Assembly: GCA_030627025.1 (NCBI GenBank)
Contig: DAOUSX010000053.1
Span: 1 to 6,970, forward strand
Reading direction: 5' to 3'
Origin: Dehalococcoidia bacterium
GTDB lineage: Bacteria > Chloroflexota > Dehalococcoidia > GIF9 > AB-539-J10
DNA length: 6,970 bases
In this document: piece by piece, positions 5,821 through 6,970 of the stretch
How the letters are laid out: every line of letters begins with the position of its first letter
How positions within the stretch are numbered: position 1 is the first letter of the stretch
The notes under the pieces: model-generated
Databases searched by the model: none
Told to the model about the DNA's origin: nothing
Seen by the model: only the letters and a program-made list of their open reading frames with translations
Made by a program: the position numbers and the translations under genes

Positions 5821-6970
5821 GTGAGATTTTTCGTTTTGTTCCGTGAAAGTTCAGACCCCCAGATGGCGAAAAAGGGGCTAGAACGCCAGTGTCGACAAGT
5901 TCGCAGATTTGCAGAGACATGGCCCGGTGGGCCACACGAAATCAGCCCCTACTCAGTCCAGATTGCGGAAAGCGCCAGCAAGGGCAACCGCCTAGAATGG
6001 CAAGAGGCGGTGGAGCAAGGTATCGACTACTACCGACAAGGTGAGGTGGACGCCTTTCTATTTTCAGAGGTTGACCGTGAGACAAGAAACCCTGTAATCT
6101 CGATACCGATACTTAACCTCGTGCTAAACGCTGGCATCCCGGTATTCTTTGCCGAGGAAGAGCTACACCTTGACCCCGATGACCCCGACGCTATCGAGCG
6201 CTACGCGGAAGAGATGGCAAAGTCATGCGCCTATTTAGCTACCATGAGGCGCAAGACAAAAGGCGGACGATTTGACCGCACAGATGTTGACGGGAAGCTA
6301 CCGTCAAATACGAAAATCTTCGGCTTTGATATTGCCGACGGCAGGCGAATACCTAATCAAGCGGAAGCAGAGGCACTACGGGAAGCAGCACGGATAGCGC
6401 TTAAAAACGGGAGGTCAGCGCCAGCTGTGAGGTGGCTAAACAAGCAGGGCTTCCGGACTACTCAAGGGAAGTTGTTTACCACTGTGACGCTCAATGGTAG
6501 GCATGGGTTGTTCAGGAACAGAGCACTCATCGGTGAGTCCGTAGTGCGCTTCAAAGAAAAAACGGTGACTCTGTACCATGAGCCAATATTGGACGTCGTC
6601 ACATTTGAGGCGCTACAACGTATGCTAAACGAGTGCAAACTCAGGGCAGCTAGGAGTAGAACTACTTCTTATGCGCTGAGTGGGTTAACCTTCTGTGGTT
6701 GCGGGGCAAAGTTTGAGCCTACCAAGACAGGCGTTAATCGCTACTATTACAGGTGCTCGAAACACTGTGGTGAAAAAGCGTGGAAAAAAGATGTCCTAGA
6801 GTGGGAGGTGTTTGATGCCTTCAGCCACTACCTAGAACATCGGGAGAGCCATCAGCAATACCTAGAACTGGCGCAACGGTCACGCGCAAGGCTAGAGAAC
6901 GACCTAGCGCAAGTGGAGCACGACCTATTAGCGAATGACCGTGAATGGCGCACCCTCTTGAACAAAGAGC
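5821..6970 (+). CDS. Large serine recombinase (site-specific integrase), C-terminus beyond window
   Basis: The first 383 residues are present with no stop before the window ends. The GTG at 5821 is preceded by AGGAGGG, 7 bases away, and starts 3 bases after the previous stop. Residues 2-140 form the resolvase catalytic domain: FFVLFRESSDPQ with Arg8 and the nucleophile Ser10, then KKGLERQ (17-23), ESASKGNRLEWQ (50-61) and EVDRETR (83-89), whose Arg86 and Arg89 match the active-site DRxxR. A recombinase domain follows at about 165-265 (FGFDI, AEAEALREAARIALKNG, WLNKQGFRTTQG, FRNRALIGE). A zinc ribbon has Cys292, Cys294, Cys312 and Cys316 (FCGCGAKF, then YYYRCSKHCG). Residues from about 343 are heptad-like and charged, the start of the coiled coil that controls integration versus excision. 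Such enzymes insert and excise phages and integrative elements at short att sites without host factors. They usually lie at the element's end, matching the break in the neighbouring operon. Confidence 0.93.
   Translation, partial: MRFFVLFRESSDPQMAKKGLERQCRQVRRFAETWPGGPHEISPYSVQIAESASKGNRLEWQEAVEQGIDYYRQGEVDAFLFSEVDRETRNPVISIPILNLVLNAGIPVFFAEEELHLDPDDPDAIERYAEEMAKSCAYLATMRRKTKGGRFDRTDVDGKLPSNTKIFGFDIADGRRIPNQAEAEALREAARIALKNGRSAPAVRWLNKQGFRTTQGKLFTTVTLNGRHGLFRNRALIGESVVRFKEKTVTLYHEPILDVVTFEALQRMLNECKLRAARSRTTSYALSGLTFCGCGAKFEPTKTGVNRYYYRCSKHCGEKAWKKDVLEWEVFDAFSHYLEHRESHQQYLELAQRSRARLENDLAQVEHDLLANDREWRTLLNKE

Overview
The window is bacterial DNA of moderate GC content. It is dense, with short gaps, stop-start overlaps and Shine-Dalgarno sites. 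Nothing fixes the lineage; an uncultured or subsurface bacterium is plausible, but this is inference. It splits into two blocks of opposite orientation.

Left block (about 1-5061, all minus strand) is a surface-polysaccharide or glycoconjugate operon. In transcription order it reads: HAD-phosphatase remnant, UDP-glucose 4-epimerase (galE-type) remnant, sugar-nucleotidyltransferase remnant, a DPM1-like GT2 glycosyltransferase (intact), a cobalamin-binding radical SAM protein (intact), a second GT2 glycosyltransferase (broken), gmd (GDP-mannose 4,6-dehydratase, intact) and the start of a GDP-L-fucose-synthase-like reductase that leaves the window at base 1. The last two would convert GDP-mannose to a GDP-6-deoxyhexose such as GDP-L-fucose. 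The glycosyltransferases would use activated sugars or lipid-linked carriers, and the radical SAM protein would be a tailoring enzyme.

Four of the eight genes are broken, all by loss of internal DNA. The HAD start is joined out of frame to the galE end. The nucleotidyltransferase keeps only its first ~41 residues plus an unrelated-looking tail. The second GT2 has lost its DxD region and shifted frame. The genes between and after these remnants look intact. This is either step-wise operon erosion or assembly collapse.

Right block (about 5062-6970, plus strand) looks like the edge of a mobile element. A 510-base gene-free junction holds a perfect 16-bp tandem repeat carrying TTGACA hexamers aimed at the decayed operon, an orphan intrinsic terminator and a near-consensus extended -10 promoter. 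That promoter drives a small ribbon-helix-helix-like protein, followed 3 bases later by a large serine recombinase (resolvase, recombinase and zinc-ribbon domains) that runs off the right edge. A simple reading is that insertion of a serine-integrase element at the head of the operon accompanied or preceded its decay.
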